Shown: positions 1-13,062, counted from the first letter of the stretch. The stretch is 64,000 nucleotides of DNA from Castanea sativa (GCF_040712315.1 NC_134015.1:25359614-25423613); one strand, 5' to 3'. The notes: a model not told the origin generated them from the sequence alone. Made by a program: numbers and translations.

Positions 1-2350
1 TAAGTGGCGGTCCTACAAGGTGTGCACCTCGTAAAGCGTATCAAGGCTATAAAAGGCCCCAGGCACCTCCAAACAAAAACAAAAAAAGAGACTTTCCCGA
101 GTCCTGCTCTCCGCTGCCTGGACGTTTTCTACACGTTTCCCCCCTCTTCCAAACACATTTTTACACACAAAACAAATCAAAGCCTCTTGATTCTTCTCTT
201 CCCCAAAAATACAAGGTATTGTCCTTATACCCAATCTTCTTTTCCCTGGTTCTACACTTTGGATTTAGGGTTTAGGGGTGTGGATGTAGCTTTTTAGCTA
301 CTATCCACACCCCTAACTTTCTAAATCTTTTTCTAGCATTTATCTTGCTTTTTTGCCTTAATAACATAATTCTTGCTTTATCTTGCTTTTAGCATGCTTT
401 TTAGCTTATTTCCATATGCTTCCATGTTTGTTCATGTATCAGTTGCCTCTTTTACATGTTTTATGATTTATGCCACGCTTTAGATGCTTAGATCTTTTCT
501 TTCCCATGTACTGATGCTTGGGTCTACATGCTCACATGCTTGATATTATGTCTCCGGCTATGCCTTCTTAGATCTACATGTTTGTATGCATGTTCTATGC
601 TCCTATGCCTACGTCCATGTCGGTCACATGCTTGTATGCTTGGGTTTGCATTCTCCCATGCCTTTATGTTTATATCTACATGCTTAGATGTTATCCACAT
701 GCTTACATGGTTCCATGCTTATACGTGTAGATCAGTGTGCTGACATGCTTAGATCGATGTTCTCTACAAGCTTTATGCCATCATCTATGTGCTTGCGTGC
801 TTCACGTCATGTTTATGTGCTTAGGCCTAAACCTTGTTTGTCATGCCATGTGCTATTGTAGCCCTTTTGTTCCTTTTTTCGCATTCTCTTATGTTTTGGC
901 CTAATGGTTAGGACTCGATCTAGACCCTATGGTATTTGTCATCGTCCATACACCAAGGCCCACATCAAAGGGTTTAGATCATCCTATTTGCATGTCTATG
1001 CTTACTTGCTTCTATGATTTATGCTCTATGTTAGCCTCTCTAGTTCTAGGTTTTGCCATGCTTCGCGCCCTCCGTGGGCTTGATCTTGTTTGGATGTAAT
1101 TGCTTGGGACGCATCTACGTGATGCCAGTTGCTCCGCGCATACCTTTTCCCTTTCTGCTCTGTGCGATATTAGGCTTGCCATGCTTGTTTTTGCCAACCG
1201 TTGGCTTTCTATGCATCTTTACACGCTTGCTTGCATATCATGCATGAGTCTTGCTTGCTAGTGTGTCGTCCATACTTCAACACAATGAAGTTATGGACAT
1301 CCGATCCAAACCTACATTTGTCCCCCATGGACACCACATTTTGTTTGCCTTTTTGCTTTTTGTCTTCTTTCTTGTTTGCTTGCTTGCCTATTTTCCTTCT
1401 TGCTTTCTTGTTTGTTTGTTTATCTTGTGGCTCTTCATGTCTCCTGCCATATGCTATGCTAGCCATGTCTATCATGCTTATCTGTTTTATGCCTCTTTCA
1501 CATGTTCTTTGCATCTTTTTCCTTCCATTGCTTGTCTGCTGGTTTCTTATCTTTGTCTTTGCATGTACACACATGGAGCAAAGACGCATAGGGCTAGGGC
1601 ATGGTCTCCCAGGCGCAAGCAAAAAGGGCGAGGATGCAAGCATGTAAATATAAGCTAAGCGGCAATGTTTAGTAAATTTAGGGGTCTAGCCTCTCCCATT
1701 TGGTTATATACTCTTTTAAACCCTTTTCCTTCCTTCCTCCTTTCTTTCTTAGACGGGTTGTATTAAGTATATCATGTCATGTACCATTTGTCCTCATCTC
1801 TAGGGTATGGCGACCCCTGTTTACTTTCATGCTCTATATTTTGGGCCATGCTCTAGGGATGTAGGCATTTACTTTCCTGCTTAGTGTGCTAGCATTGTGC
1901 ATGATGTATGTATATATATATATATATATATACTTGCTCGCCCCTTCCTCGTGTGATTGTCACAATCTATGTCACCTATGACAAAGTGATGTCTAATTTC
2001 CGCTGCGAAAGCAAGGTGACATGTCGCCGGACTTTCGCCGTGGGAATCTGGTATTTACCCTAACGCCTTAGGAAAGCATAGATTAGGACCACACTCATTT
2101 AAAAGCCAAACCTCAAAACCCCCTCATGTATGCAAAGCCCCGAAAGCCAATGTCAAAATTACGTTTTTACTGCCAATATCTAAAAATTAAGGTTTTATCA
2201 AAACAAAGGTTTGTCTTTGGACAGGCGTTGTCGGGTGCCTAACATCTTCCCCATGTGTAACCAAACTTCCGAACTCAAGAATCAAGATTTTTTACCATCC
2301 ACATTAAATTAGGAAAAAAGACAGTTTTCTTAACATGTGATTAGTAATAA
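1..2350. repeat. Probable LTR/leader of a large Gypsy-type retrotransposon, truncated by window edge
   Basis: No host gene is visible. A TATA-like motif (CTATAAAAGG) near position 48 is followed by a long T-rich stretch. Positions about 380-830 are built from loose repeats of ATGCTT/CATGCTTAG words, and a TA microsatellite lies at about 1,905-1,931. Positions 2,225-2,290 hold the words GGGTGCCTAACATCTTCC and CCGAACTCAAGAATC, which I associate with LTR/leader regions of large plant Gypsy (Ogre/Tat-like) elements. The assignment rests on memory of that motif and on the absence of genes. ORFs of 60-150 codons here are low-complexity and overlap on both strands. Confidence 0.35.
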
Positions 2351-2635
2351 AATCAACTAAAAACAAGTGACCAATCACACCTTAGAAAAACCCAATGATT
2401 GGTAGCAACTTCGCTTACCTCTGGTAATTCCCTTAAAATTTAGCCAAGATTCCTACTGTACCTCCAAAGGTAGACAAATACCTTCCTCCACCAAAAGAGA
2501 GAGCACTCAAAGCACTACGCAAACCACACAGTTATCGAGTGGGGCCTCCAACGGGCCCCGTGCACGCAGGAGCATCCCCACAGCGGGTGGTCGAACGAAG
2601 GCTCGGCGGTTTTCCAGCTGTTCACGGCCCCAACG

Positions 2636-3629
2636 TCAACACCCTTCATGCACTACCTCTTGCTCAAAGTCATGCACCAAGCTACTGGTCCCCACCTCAG
2701 TCCTTGGGTTGTCAGCAGCACACACATCGTGTGAGCTTACTCCCATGTCACTTGAGCCATCCTTCATCGCCGCCTTACACAGCTGCTCCTGCCGAATAAC
2801 GTACAGACAGTTCTCTTGTCTATGCCCCACTCTGCCACATCCAAAGCACAATCTATGCATGCCTTCATACGTAACTGATTGCTCAAGCTTCCCTATCATA
2901 ATAGTGGTGATCAATGGCTTCTCCACACCGATTTGAACACACAATCTTGCAAATCTTCCTCTTGTTTCAAAAGCAGTGAACGTGTCCACTCTTAGGACAT
3001 TACCCATGGCCTTACCAATATGCTGCAGCGCCTCCGCATTATAGTATTCAATAGGTAGTTTGTTTAGCCTAATCCTAATTGCAATGGAGGAAACGTTGGC
3101 CGAAGTAGGCTTGAAATTTGGCTCCCATGGTCTGAGTGAGAGAAAGTGGTCTCCAATGAACCATGACCTTTTTCCATGACATTCTCAAAATCTTTTCAAG
3201 GACAGCCTCGTAAGGAAAAACCCATGCCCTAAATCTACACAATCCAACCGCCCTACTGGCTTCCACAGAGACAAGTTGGGCTTGAAGGAAATTTAAACCA
3301 ACAACTCTGCCATACACCTTGACAATCAATGCTCTCGCCCATGGTCTACAAATCATCTACTTGAAGTCCTTATCAAACTTCACGATGACAATACCTTGCC
3401 AGAGTGTTTCTACTTCCTCATCCGACTCATCGCCATCATCCATGATATCATCAAAACTAAAAGCCTGGGCGTAAGCACCTGGTGTTTCACCCATGAGCTT
3501 ATCCTTAAAAAGAGACATTTTGCTCCCAAACCCCCCAGCATGACTTGGAGATGATGAACCCGAGCTTTTGCCTTCATAGAAGCCAGCATGGCTAACATCC
3601 TTTACTTTCTTTCTTCTTACTGCGTGCAA
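2636..3629 (-). pseudogene. LINE ORF1 fragment (DUF4283 domain plus CCHC zinc knuckle)
   Basis: On the minus strand, 3,629 to 3,357 encodes an N-terminal segment ending in a stop. Directly after the stop the protein resumes as RPWARALIVKVYGR, the start of a DUF4283-like domain. A frameshift near 3,080 leads into the frame read from 3,007, which contains the domain's end (RGRFARLCVQI) and then a zinc knuckle CFGCGRVGHRQENC (CX2CX4HX4C). This architecture is typical of ORF1 of plant L1-type non-LTR retrotransposons. The stop and frameshift make it a dead copy. No endonuclease or reverse transcriptase follows at lower coordinates, so only a fragment was inserted or survived. Confidence 0.8.
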
Positions 3630-4155
3630 GTTCTTGTTCCTCGCGAGATAGAGAGCGTTTCATGGCGAGAGAGTTGTTCTTTCACTTTCAATGATATATA
3701 TATATATATATATCAAGATCTAGGTTCAATAATAAGAAAAAATTTCATTTTCAGCATACAAAATGTTCATCGACCAAAGTCTTGTACAACAGACAATTTA
3801 TACGAATCAAAATATTGAGACCCTTTCTCAAAAGGAAGTTCCAGGTAAAGCATACAAAAATATATATATATATGATTTACACAATTGGGCTCCTTCCCCG
3901 TCTAAGGCTCTATACATACAACTGGGGATGGAGAATTTTATAGCAGTATGTACTCGAATTCTAATCATGTTAAACTGAAGTTGGTTAGAATTGATTGGCT
4001 GAACCTGTAAACAATGTTGGATAAGAATCTTCAAATTCAAGGACGCCAACTGTTGCCTTTCATCTGAGGGAGAAGTACACCAGCAGTATTAAAATTGCTG
4101 GTACTTTTCAGCCCTTCAAGTGTTGTGGCCCGGTTTACATGAGTGGAAGATCTTG

Positions 4156-7100
4156 TTATGAGGCTGACATGGGTTTGGATTTGAAGAACTTGGCAACTGC
4201 CTGGTAAAGATTCTCTTCCTCAAAGGGCTTCGAGACATATCCATCCATCCCACATTTCAAGCACTCCTCATATGTGGCATGAATCACGTCGGCTGTCATG
4301 GCTAATATTGGCACATGCCACCCTCTCTTTCGATTAGCTCCTTCATCTGTGTCTCCACCATTCATTTGCTCATTTGCTTTGCTCTCCATTAGGCGTATCC
4401 GACGGGTTGCCTCAAACCTGCAATTATAGGACATAGATACAGCTTTGTTGAGGTCAGTGTACCAATGAATTGTACTTCAAGAAGACTAATATCCTTTAAA
4501 TGGTTCCACATTTTCCTTCATTCCAATGCCCAAAATATTTTATTTATGCATAAGATAAAGATATAGGAACTTTTAATTTTAGGCAACCAAAACATTTCAA
4601 GTCCTTGAATGAACAGATATCATCTAGAAAGGGACTTAATACCAAATAGCTCAAAATGTTTATTTGGAGATGACAAATTACCAATTCTCACAAACTATTA
4701 GTATATTGTGAATTTAATTATTTAATCTAACACTCTCCCTTCACTTGTGAGCCCTAAATTGCCTTTTAAAATGGCAGGTAAGGTGGAGACAGGGTTAGAA
4801 CCCAGGACCTCCTGCTCTATTACCATGACAAATTAATGATTCTATCAAAAGCTTAAACTATAAGAAAATTGTGAATTTAATCACTTAATCTAGTAAGAGA
4901 CTAATTAAATAATAGAAAAAAATGCTACAACTTAATACAACTTGAGTTGTTAAAGCCAACTAAGAATAAGCATCACACAGCCTGAACAGAATAATTAAGA
5001 CTTTGGTTAATTAACATATTCGTTGAGAAATTTCTTGAACTGTGTTAATAGCTCACTAGCATTTTTTAAGTCTTATGATCAAGCTTGGGTTGTAAATAAT
5101 GAGTTTGGTGCTAAAAATTATAGACAGTTTTTCAGAAAGAAGTTTTAAATATCATTATCATGCAGAAATTTGGTTACACATTGAACCAACTAAAGCTATG
5201 ATTCAGTAAGCATATTTGTCTCCAAATGGCGAAAAATACATGCATTTCTGTCTCTCAATTAACCACAAATCCTGTGATTCTTGCCAACAACTAGCTTCCT
5301 CCATAAACAATACCCCCTTCAATCCTGATCTTACATTCTCTGTTCTATCTTTCTCTTCAACAGAAGATCAGTATTTTTCTTCAAAATATCATTATCAGTC
5401 AAATTGAAGCTAATAAAACAACTACCATACAAATTATAAAGTTAGGATATGTAGCAACAGTTTAATTCAAGACAGTTGAAATGCTCATCACAATGCTTTC
5501 AATTATTTTATTTTATTTTTTTACTTTTAAAAGTTTTGGGATAGAACATATATTTACCTAAATGGATCAAAGAAGACCAAGTCAACAATAAATAGCTAAA
5601 TATATAGATTGCATTCGAGAATGTCAACACATACCCATCCATTTCTGGCATCTGAATATCCATGAAGCAGGCATCAAAATTATGTGGTAGTTGAAGCAAC
5701 GCCAGTGCAGCTTTGCCACTCTCAGCACAGTCTACATCAGCTCCAAACTTCTTTAGCGCACCTGCAGCAACTCTGCGGTTAACCATATTGTCATCAACCA
5801 CTAAAATTTTCTTGCCACTAAGTAGGCTCTGCAGGTAAGGAGTTCCATTAGGCATGTCTTTCCCCTGTTGCCTCTTCTTCCCTATCCCTAGCACCTGCTG
5901 AAGACATGCAGCAACCATACTTGCCCTCAAAGGTTTCATGATGACAGTTTCTGAAAATCCTGCCGCCTTTGCTTTATCAAATTCAGCATTACTGACATTC
6001 GTTGCAAGAAGAATCATCTTAGGCAAACTAAACACATGCCCATTCTGTTTCCAGTCCAATAGCTGAAAATTTAGACCACCTTCCTCACCAGAGACCCATA
6101 TATCCTTTTCAACTAGAACTAAATCTGGCTGGAAGTTTCTGTCATAGTAAATAATGTAGCTTTACTCAACAAACTGAATCTTATAATTTCAACAGATTTG
6201 TCACAAAATTCTAATTTAAGGGGTGTGGTTTTACGCAAAAATTTTCACAGATTTGTCACACAATTTCAACAGTTGTTATATGAACACAATTGAGTATTCC
6301 TTGATTCAATCATTTTTTATTTTTTTGGCTGCTAAGCTGTCCAATCAAATTATTTATTGAAATGCACTCTCAGAAATTTAGTAAATCCTTTTACTAAAAT
6401 CTAGTTTTCTTAGTCCATGAATGTAAACCTGAGATATCATTGACGTGGCTTTGCCTAAAGACTGAGATGCATTTTACATTCAAAACAAGGAAGAAGGAAA
6501 AAAAAAAAAAAAAAAAACTTACCGAGATGTCAGAGAACCTTTTTTTCCACACATAGCAATGGCAATCTTGATGCTACCAGCGACTTTGACCAGGATACCA
6601 AGTCTATTTAAATGGTATTTGGTTACAGCAGCTCTAACTGCTTTCTCATCAACTACTATTGCTTTCAATCCTCTAAAACCAGAAGGCAAATCTTCAGAAT
6701 TCGCCTTTTTCTTATCATTGTATGCATTTTTCTTACACCTCCCAAAAATGGCAGTAAATGAAAATGTGCTGCCAACCTGAGGTCGGCTTATGAAACTTAT
6801 CTGACCACCCATAAGCTCAACCAGACACTTACTAATGCTCAAGCCTATACCAGTTCCTCCATAATTTCTAGAGGTTGAGCTATCTGCCTGCATAAAGGGC
6901 ATGAAAACTCGATCCTGAGCAGATAAGGGAATACCAATCCCTGTATCCTCTACAGATACCATCAAAGTGACATCTTCAGATGCTTCATTAGTATTCAACA
7001 TATTATGCGAAGCATCAGAACGAAATTCTTCATCAGCAATCAGATGCTTAAAGGTATCCCAACTGTTCCGCTCATCAGCAACTTCACAACCACTTAAGGT

Positions 7101-10100
7101 TTTAAACTGATGTCCACAACATAAAAATACACCTCCATCTGATCCTCCATTCAAACATTCAGCTTTAAATACACCTCCATCTGATCCTCCATTCAAACAA
7201 GTTTCAGTTTTAAATACACCTCCACCTGATCCTCCATTCAAACAAGTTTCAGCTTTAAATACACCTCCATCCGATCCGCCATTCAAACAATTTTCAGCTT
7301 TAAATACACCTCCACCTGATCCTCCGTTCAAACAAGTATCAGCTTTTGCATTTACAGTGGCTTTTTCTTGTTCAGCTAGATGGACTTCAACAAATATATG
7401 TCCTCGTTCAGTGAACTGCCACATGCTCAATATAATTAATATCAAGTAGATTTGCAAAAGAGGGGGGGGGGGGGGGGGGGGGCAAGGAATTCAGTAGTGG
7501 AAAAAAATCAAATAATGCAAAGTTTACACTGAAGTTTTATTTGGGTCTGGCAGAAACCATAAAACCACCAGTACAGTAGATCATAAATCAAAGTAAAATT
7601 CACAATATGAGTAATCAACTAGTCATAATAGTATATTAAAGCTTGAATGATCCACATACTTTAACAGAGTTTCCCACAAGATTTGTAATAATTTGTCTGA
7701 ACCTCCCCGGATCCCCCATAACAATTTCAGGAACTTTATCAGAAACAAACGCTGCCAGCTTCACTTCCCCAATTGGTTACATATCCAAGACGAAAGAATT
7801 GTCAAATGTGAAGAAGCATCATGAGCACCATTCATTGGTATCAAAACCCCCACCGAGGTAAGAGAGAGAGAGAGAGAGAGAGAGTCAGTTTAGACACGAG
7901 AACAACAAAACAAATGGAACTTCATATTCAAAAACTACAGGAGTGAAATGTAATAATGCAAAAAAAAATTAAGCAAAATGAGGGAATTTTTTTCCCTCAC
8001 AGAAGGTTGACCAACCTACCAGCCACCAAAAAGATAATTAATACTCAAACTTGCTAGTAGACTTACCTCAATGCCCTTGTTTCTAGACTTCTCAGAAAAT
8101 AAAGAGAGAACATCATCTAGTATGGATCTGAGGTCAAATGGGACCGCTTCCAGCTCTAACTTGCGAGCTTCAATTTTTGCCCGATCAAGCACCTCATTAA
8201 TTAATGCTATCAGTGCCTTCCCACAGGCTTGAGCAGTTTGGGCATAATCTCTCTGCGTTGAACTTAACTCTGTATCTAGAAGCAGAGCGAGCATCCCTGC
8301 AAAATATAATAACAATTCATCATTCAATACAAAGTGTTCAAGTAAATAAAACATGACACCATCATATGAGAAAAATAAATAAAAAGACTTGGAACATACC
8401 GAGGATGCCATTCATGGGTGTTCTGATTTCGTGAGAAACAGTAGCTAGAAACTGGCAACAAGATCACAAGAATTGCTCATATTAAAAGGTTGAAGCTTGT
8501 AAACTGAGTTGAAGTCTGCTTTACAAAAATGTTGGGAACGGTACCTGAGATTTTGCAACGTCAGCGGCTTCTGCACGAACTTTCAGTTCTTGCATTTCGT
8601 GGAAATCATCCTCAACTTTAGCAATGTGACTTGCTGCAGTATATAAGATATAACCCACCAGTAAACCAATCACAAACGTAAAGAATGCAGTGGTTAGTGC
8701 TGCCCAAGACATGGGTGCCTTCTCATGATATCTGCTCAACATCCAAAATGAGCATATATGAGTCAAAAATCCTGGAACTCTTCATCTACCTTCTAAAATA
8801 ATGATCAATGACTGGGTGCACTTACCTACATATCATTTGATGCTTCCTGAAAGGATCTCCAAAATCAAGCTTGCTCTCATGGAAATGAGACATGTCAACA
8901 TCTTGACATTGGTGACCGTACATGGCTAGGGGATTAGAGGAATTGGTGATATCATACACATTCACTAATATCGCCTGATTTGCAGCAAGTTGCCCAAGTA
9001 AATTCTCCACAAGGGACTCAACATCAAAGGCTCCACCAACATATCTGCTTTGTATCAAAATTTCATTAACAAAAAGGCATCTAGCCAAAACTTCCACATT
9101 AACATGTCCAAAATTAAGTTGAAAAACTGAAAGCCAACAAGTCTAAGCTCTTGTCCAATATAAGACCATCAGAACATACTTTTAAGGGAAACAAACTGCA
9201 AAAGAAATTAACCAGGATAAAAACACGCTCGACTAATATCCTGACTTTACAACACTTTAAAGTGTCCGTTTAGGAACAGCTTATTTAGCTTTTTGCTAAA
9301 AGTGTGCTAAAGTATACTTGAACCTTGAAAAAATTTGAAAAGTGAAAAAAGGTGGGAAAAAGGAAGGTTTTAAAAAATTCTACATATAAACTAAAAACTA
9401 AAAGCTAAAGCTGATGCCGAACAGGCTCTAAGTGTGCTTTTGGCATCAGCTTATTTAGTTTTTTGCTAATTTTTTTTTGTTGAAAGTGCGCTTAAGTACA
9501 CTTTTACTCTAAAAAAGTGAAATTTTAAAAAGCTGTATTTAAAAGCTAAAAGTTAAAAACAGCAATTGTGGTTGGGGTAGAAACAGCAGTGGAGACAGTT
9601 TCGTCAGCGGGGATGATTGTAGTTGGCAGTAGGTGCTAACAAGGTAAACTTGGATAAACTCATAAATATAGGAGAAAACAGGAAAAGCAAAAGCAAAAAC
9701 CAACTGAAATATAAGAATCGTAATGTAATATATCGGCACATAATGATAGCAGAGAAAGGGTTATTGTACAACTAGACTCTAAACCATCTTGAATCCACAA
9801 TGCTAAAAATCTGGAACACCAGTTGACAGAAAGTAATCTAACTGAAATTTATTGATGATTTACTTGAATTTTTGTTTTATAGCTTGGGATCAATCCAAGG
9901 CTCAAAATTTTTGTTTTATAGCTTGGGATCAATCCAAGGCTCAAAATACCTATTCTGCAGGGAAAAGATAATTAATTATAATTAATGTCCTATGGTATAA
10001 GCCTCAACTTTGGCTAAAATACTTCTAAAAACACTCACAAACAAGGAGATAGTACCCTATTCACGAAAATTCAGAAAATTACACAGATAAGTTACAAACT

Positions 10101-13062
10101 CATCCTCAACTCCAAATTCAAATTGAAATCTTCCACTCCATAAGAAAGATATTTTCAACATTTTGTGATCTTCAAACTCTTCTTAGGTTTATTCTCTACA
10201 AATAACACAAAACAAAAATTCTTCAGTTCAATCTTCAATGCCTAATTGCTTTATGATATAAATCAAGCAACAGTTGATAACCAGCTTGAAAATCTCAACT
10301 CCAATAAAGCCAGTTGATGCACAATTGTTAACAAAATCAACCGGATACTTGAGCACATGGTCACATGGGTAATAGGCTCACCTTTGATTTTTATTTTGAT
10401 TGTAATGAGATCTTCCATAATATTCTCATGATTCTTTACTATATCAAGTTGTTCATGAATTTTCTCAACAACCTTATCTTTTACTCTTTGATGTAGTAAT
10501 TTTCAACTTGCAATGGTAAGACTTGATCTTGTTCAGCATCATCAATATTTTCTTCGAAATTTGGCCTCAAATTGTCAAACTCCAAATGAATTTTTTCTCT
10601 TGGAGCTTGAATATGAAACTTACTGAAACAGTTTCATAGGCAATAATCTTGACTTGGTGGTTGGATAATGTAAAATTTCACTACCATCATCATTTTATTT
10701 ATATGAATTCACAAGTCATAATCATAACATGAATAACTCAATATATAATAATAATCATAGGTGTAAAAGAAAAAGAAATGGGCCAATGTTTATTTCACTC
10801 TTTATCAAAAAAGGAATATACTTCATCATTAACTTGACTTACTTTATACTCTTCTAAATCATCCCAACATTCAACCAAATTACTGTCGAGCTTATTTGAT
10901 ACAATTCTTACCTTTTCCTCTTCACAGATCTCCTAGTAATAAAAATAGTCTTCTAAAATACTCCACCAATCTGTGCAATCTTCGTTATGCACAATTCCAT
11001 CTAAAAAAAGAATTTTATTATTTATAGGTATTCATTTACAGTTACATTTACACTTATCACAAGCGAGATCTCCGATACAACTTGAAGTTATTATTTATAG
11101 GTATTCATAAGTCCATAACACCACCTTTTGAACTTTAATTGTAGTCTAGATGGCATACACCCCTTAATCGTTGTCAACATAGCAGTTCTTGTCAGCTTCA
11201 TCATTTGGCTACTAGACCTAGCAAGTAAATCTAAGGCTCTGATATCAACTCTCACAGCATGATTATGACAAAAAGGGCTATTGCATTACTAGACCCTAAC
11301 AACACTCTGATTCATAAGGCTAGATGAGAGAAAACAAGCTGACTAAAATTTTATTGATAAGTGACTTGAACTTTAATTTTACAATTTGGCAAGCATTTTA
11401 AAGGCTTCATAAATGGCATACCTACTCTACAAGGGAATTTCCTAAATTAAATATAGTTAATATTACCACATATAGACTTAATTTTGACTAAAATACCTAT
11501 AAAACAACCACAAACAAGAAAATAACACCCTACTCTTGAAAAGTGAAAACTGAAAAAATAATAATGAAAGTCTTCCAACAGCAGCTAATGTTATATCTCT
11601 GATATGAAATCTTGTCAAGTTACTGCCACCATTCAAGTGATTTCATATCCACAAAGCATATGGAGAAAAAGGATAAACTTCAAAGTTAATAAATGTGTCA
11701 CTAAAGCTCCAGCAATAATAGAACGGCAAATTCTTGTTCCTATCATTCCCAAAACCAATTTAGATCAGTCTTCTAGTCTATTGTCTATATTTAAGCTAAA
11801 TTCAATCTGTTCATGAACTGTCATATACAGACACTGAAAAACATTAAACCAACCATTAATAATTAACTTAGTATTCCAATCAGGAAGGCAAGCTCAGAGG
11901 ACTGACCCTGCAGTTGATTCAATGCGTTCTTCCACTGTTGCACTCACAGAGAGCTTGGATTTGTAAACAGGGAATGTAAGCACAACACCAAGATGATGAG
12001 ATCCTAGAAGCCTGAAGGGGCTAGTCAAAACAGCTTTACCAGTAGCCCTCGCCCTCAAAATGTTTTCTCGGTCTTCCTACATCATCCAAAGGAAAAATTG
12101 CAGGCCATATGAAGCACCAAGTTTACATATTACTTGACATCATGAAATCCAAACAAGATAAGCAAAGTGAAAGTCACGATTTCTGAAGTATACCTCTCCT
12201 GACATCATGTCAAGTGATTGAAGGTAAGAAAGGCTTTCCTGAGAGAATATCACAGGTGCGTATTCATCTCGCACCGGGGAAGGCTTCTTCTCCTCCATTG
12301 TCTTTATTGTCCAACCATGTTGTCTCTCAAAATTTTCCCTGTCTGAATCCATCACTCTCTGTGCATAGGCCACACCACTCAGTAATGGCCGCTCAAAAGC
12401 GGTTCTAGCTGTGTACTCCGCAAATGTTTCCTGCATTTTTTGCAATTAACCATACAAAATCAACTACATTTGATTGTAATCAGAGTGAATCAAAATTCCA
12501 TTTATTTTCTTGTCTTGGTCTCCTCAGAAAATGAAATAGTAACTCCACTATTCTTCTACACTTAGTTGACTAAGATTTAACTAATATTTTGATTTATATA
12601 TCAACAATGACTCAGTGACACCAGGAAATGTCAAAAAAAAAATCCCAAAAATTTCCTCAACAAACTGGCAACAAATACATAACCTTAACAAGTTTAGATT
12701 AAAATTCAAGCACAAACCTGATCAATTGCTGAAGGGTTCTTGTAGTAATGGAAAGTGGAAACAAGGATGGCAAGGGCGTGCACATGATTAACACTAACAT
12801 TAAACTGATCTTGTAACATCCTAGCTCTCTGATCACACATGCTTACCAGTAAATCCTTCCTCCTTACTCTGTTATCAGCATCTATGCGATTGTACACTAT
12901 CATGCTCAAGAAAACCATCACCATGATCCAAATCAGAAGCAACGTTAGGAGCCAGTCCCTGATGGCTTGAATGAACCCTCTTTTGCTCCCCATTTGCTCG
13001 TTTAACCTCACAGCCACAGAGTGGTGCTGTTGAGACTGACTCTGCTGTGTCTTCAAACCCAT
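4156..13062 (-). CDS. AHK4: Cytokinin receptor histidine kinase, CRE1/AHK4/WOL type (11 coding exons)
   Basis: Hybrid histidine kinase that senses cytokinin through an extracytosolic CHASE domain and starts a His-Asp phosphorelay. Coding exons: 13062-12718, 12430-12194, 12076-11907, 9044-8826, 8731-8545, 8451-8400, 8296-8067, 7758-7660, 7415-6523, 6138-5635, 4417-4156. All junctions are GT-AG and all phases agree, giving 3,198 nt and 1,065 residues. TM1 lies about 37-57, the CHASE domain about 110-310 (LTFPVY kept), TM2 about 333-357. The phospho-His is H393 in [10 protein letters not shown]. ATPase motifs are [19 protein letters not shown] and [10 protein letters not shown] degenerate receiver-like domain precedes the true receiver, whose phospho-Asp is about D971 in [12 protein letters not shown], with the conserved Lys in GYVSKPF. 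Arabidopsis AHK4, recalled from memory, is similar throughout and of similar length. The start is the first ATG in frame; the upstream in-frame GTG was rejected. The acceptor at 7758 is the weakest junction. Oddities: a 45-bp coding repeat (541-610) and Arg448 where IEAGKLEL is usual. Confidence 0.95.
7125..7334 (-). repeat. 45-bp coding minisatellite in AHK4 exon 9
   Basis: Four full or nearly full units and one partial unit of about 45 bp encode CLNGGS(D/G)GGVFK(A/T)E(T/N), covering residues about 541-610. Unit lengths in residues are 15, 15, 15, 14 and 11, so the reading frame is always kept. The array lies in the variable loop of the ATPase domain, between [12 protein letters not shown] and the EDTGIGIP box. 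The Arabidopsis protein has a single LNGG in this place (recalled). The units are nearly identical in DNA, which suggests recent in-frame expansion and possible length variation among individuals. Confidence 0.9.
9240..9560. repeat. Duplicated AT-rich repeat in AHK4 intron 3
   Basis: Two related segments start with CAGCTTATTTAG (about 9,279 and 9,448) and continue with a TTTTTGCTAA run, then words like AAGTATACTT or AAGTACACTT and GAAAAAGTG. A related sequence appears near 26,095-26,240. It looks like a dispersed non-coding repeat, perhaps a MITE remnant. I could not define its ends. Confidence 0.35.
9738..11590 (-). mobile_element. LTR retrotransposon relic inside AHK4 intron 3
   Basis: Two diverged direct repeats lie at about 9,738-10,090 and 11,256-11,560. 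Both contain AGGG(T/C)TATTG followed by ACTAGAC(T/C)CTAA, then TTTATTGAT, and a shared end with CAAACAAG and ACCCTA. Just inside the right copy, at about 11,235-11,248, is GGCTCTGATATCA. Read on the minus strand this is TGATATCAGAGCC, close to the initiator-Met tRNA primer-binding site TGGTATCAGAGC. The element is therefore in the same orientation as the receptor gene. About 1.2 kb of internal DNA holds no long ORF, so it is a deleted or TRIM-like non-autonomous copy. The left repeat carries an internal 39-bp tandem duplication at 9,867-9,944. Confidence 0.6.
9867..9944. repeat. 39-bp perfect tandem duplication
   Basis: The segment starting AATTTTTGTTTTATAGC and ending CCAAGGCTCA occurs twice in direct succession (9,867 and 9,906) with no difference that I can see. 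It is absent from the sister repeat at about 11,370, so it arose after the LTRs separated. Confidence 0.9.

Noticed and set aside
1201..1658. Three overlapping ORFs of 135-148 codons on both strands
   Set aside because: Low-complexity T/C-rich DNA reads open in several frames; no domain, no codon bias and inside a probable LTR/leader region.
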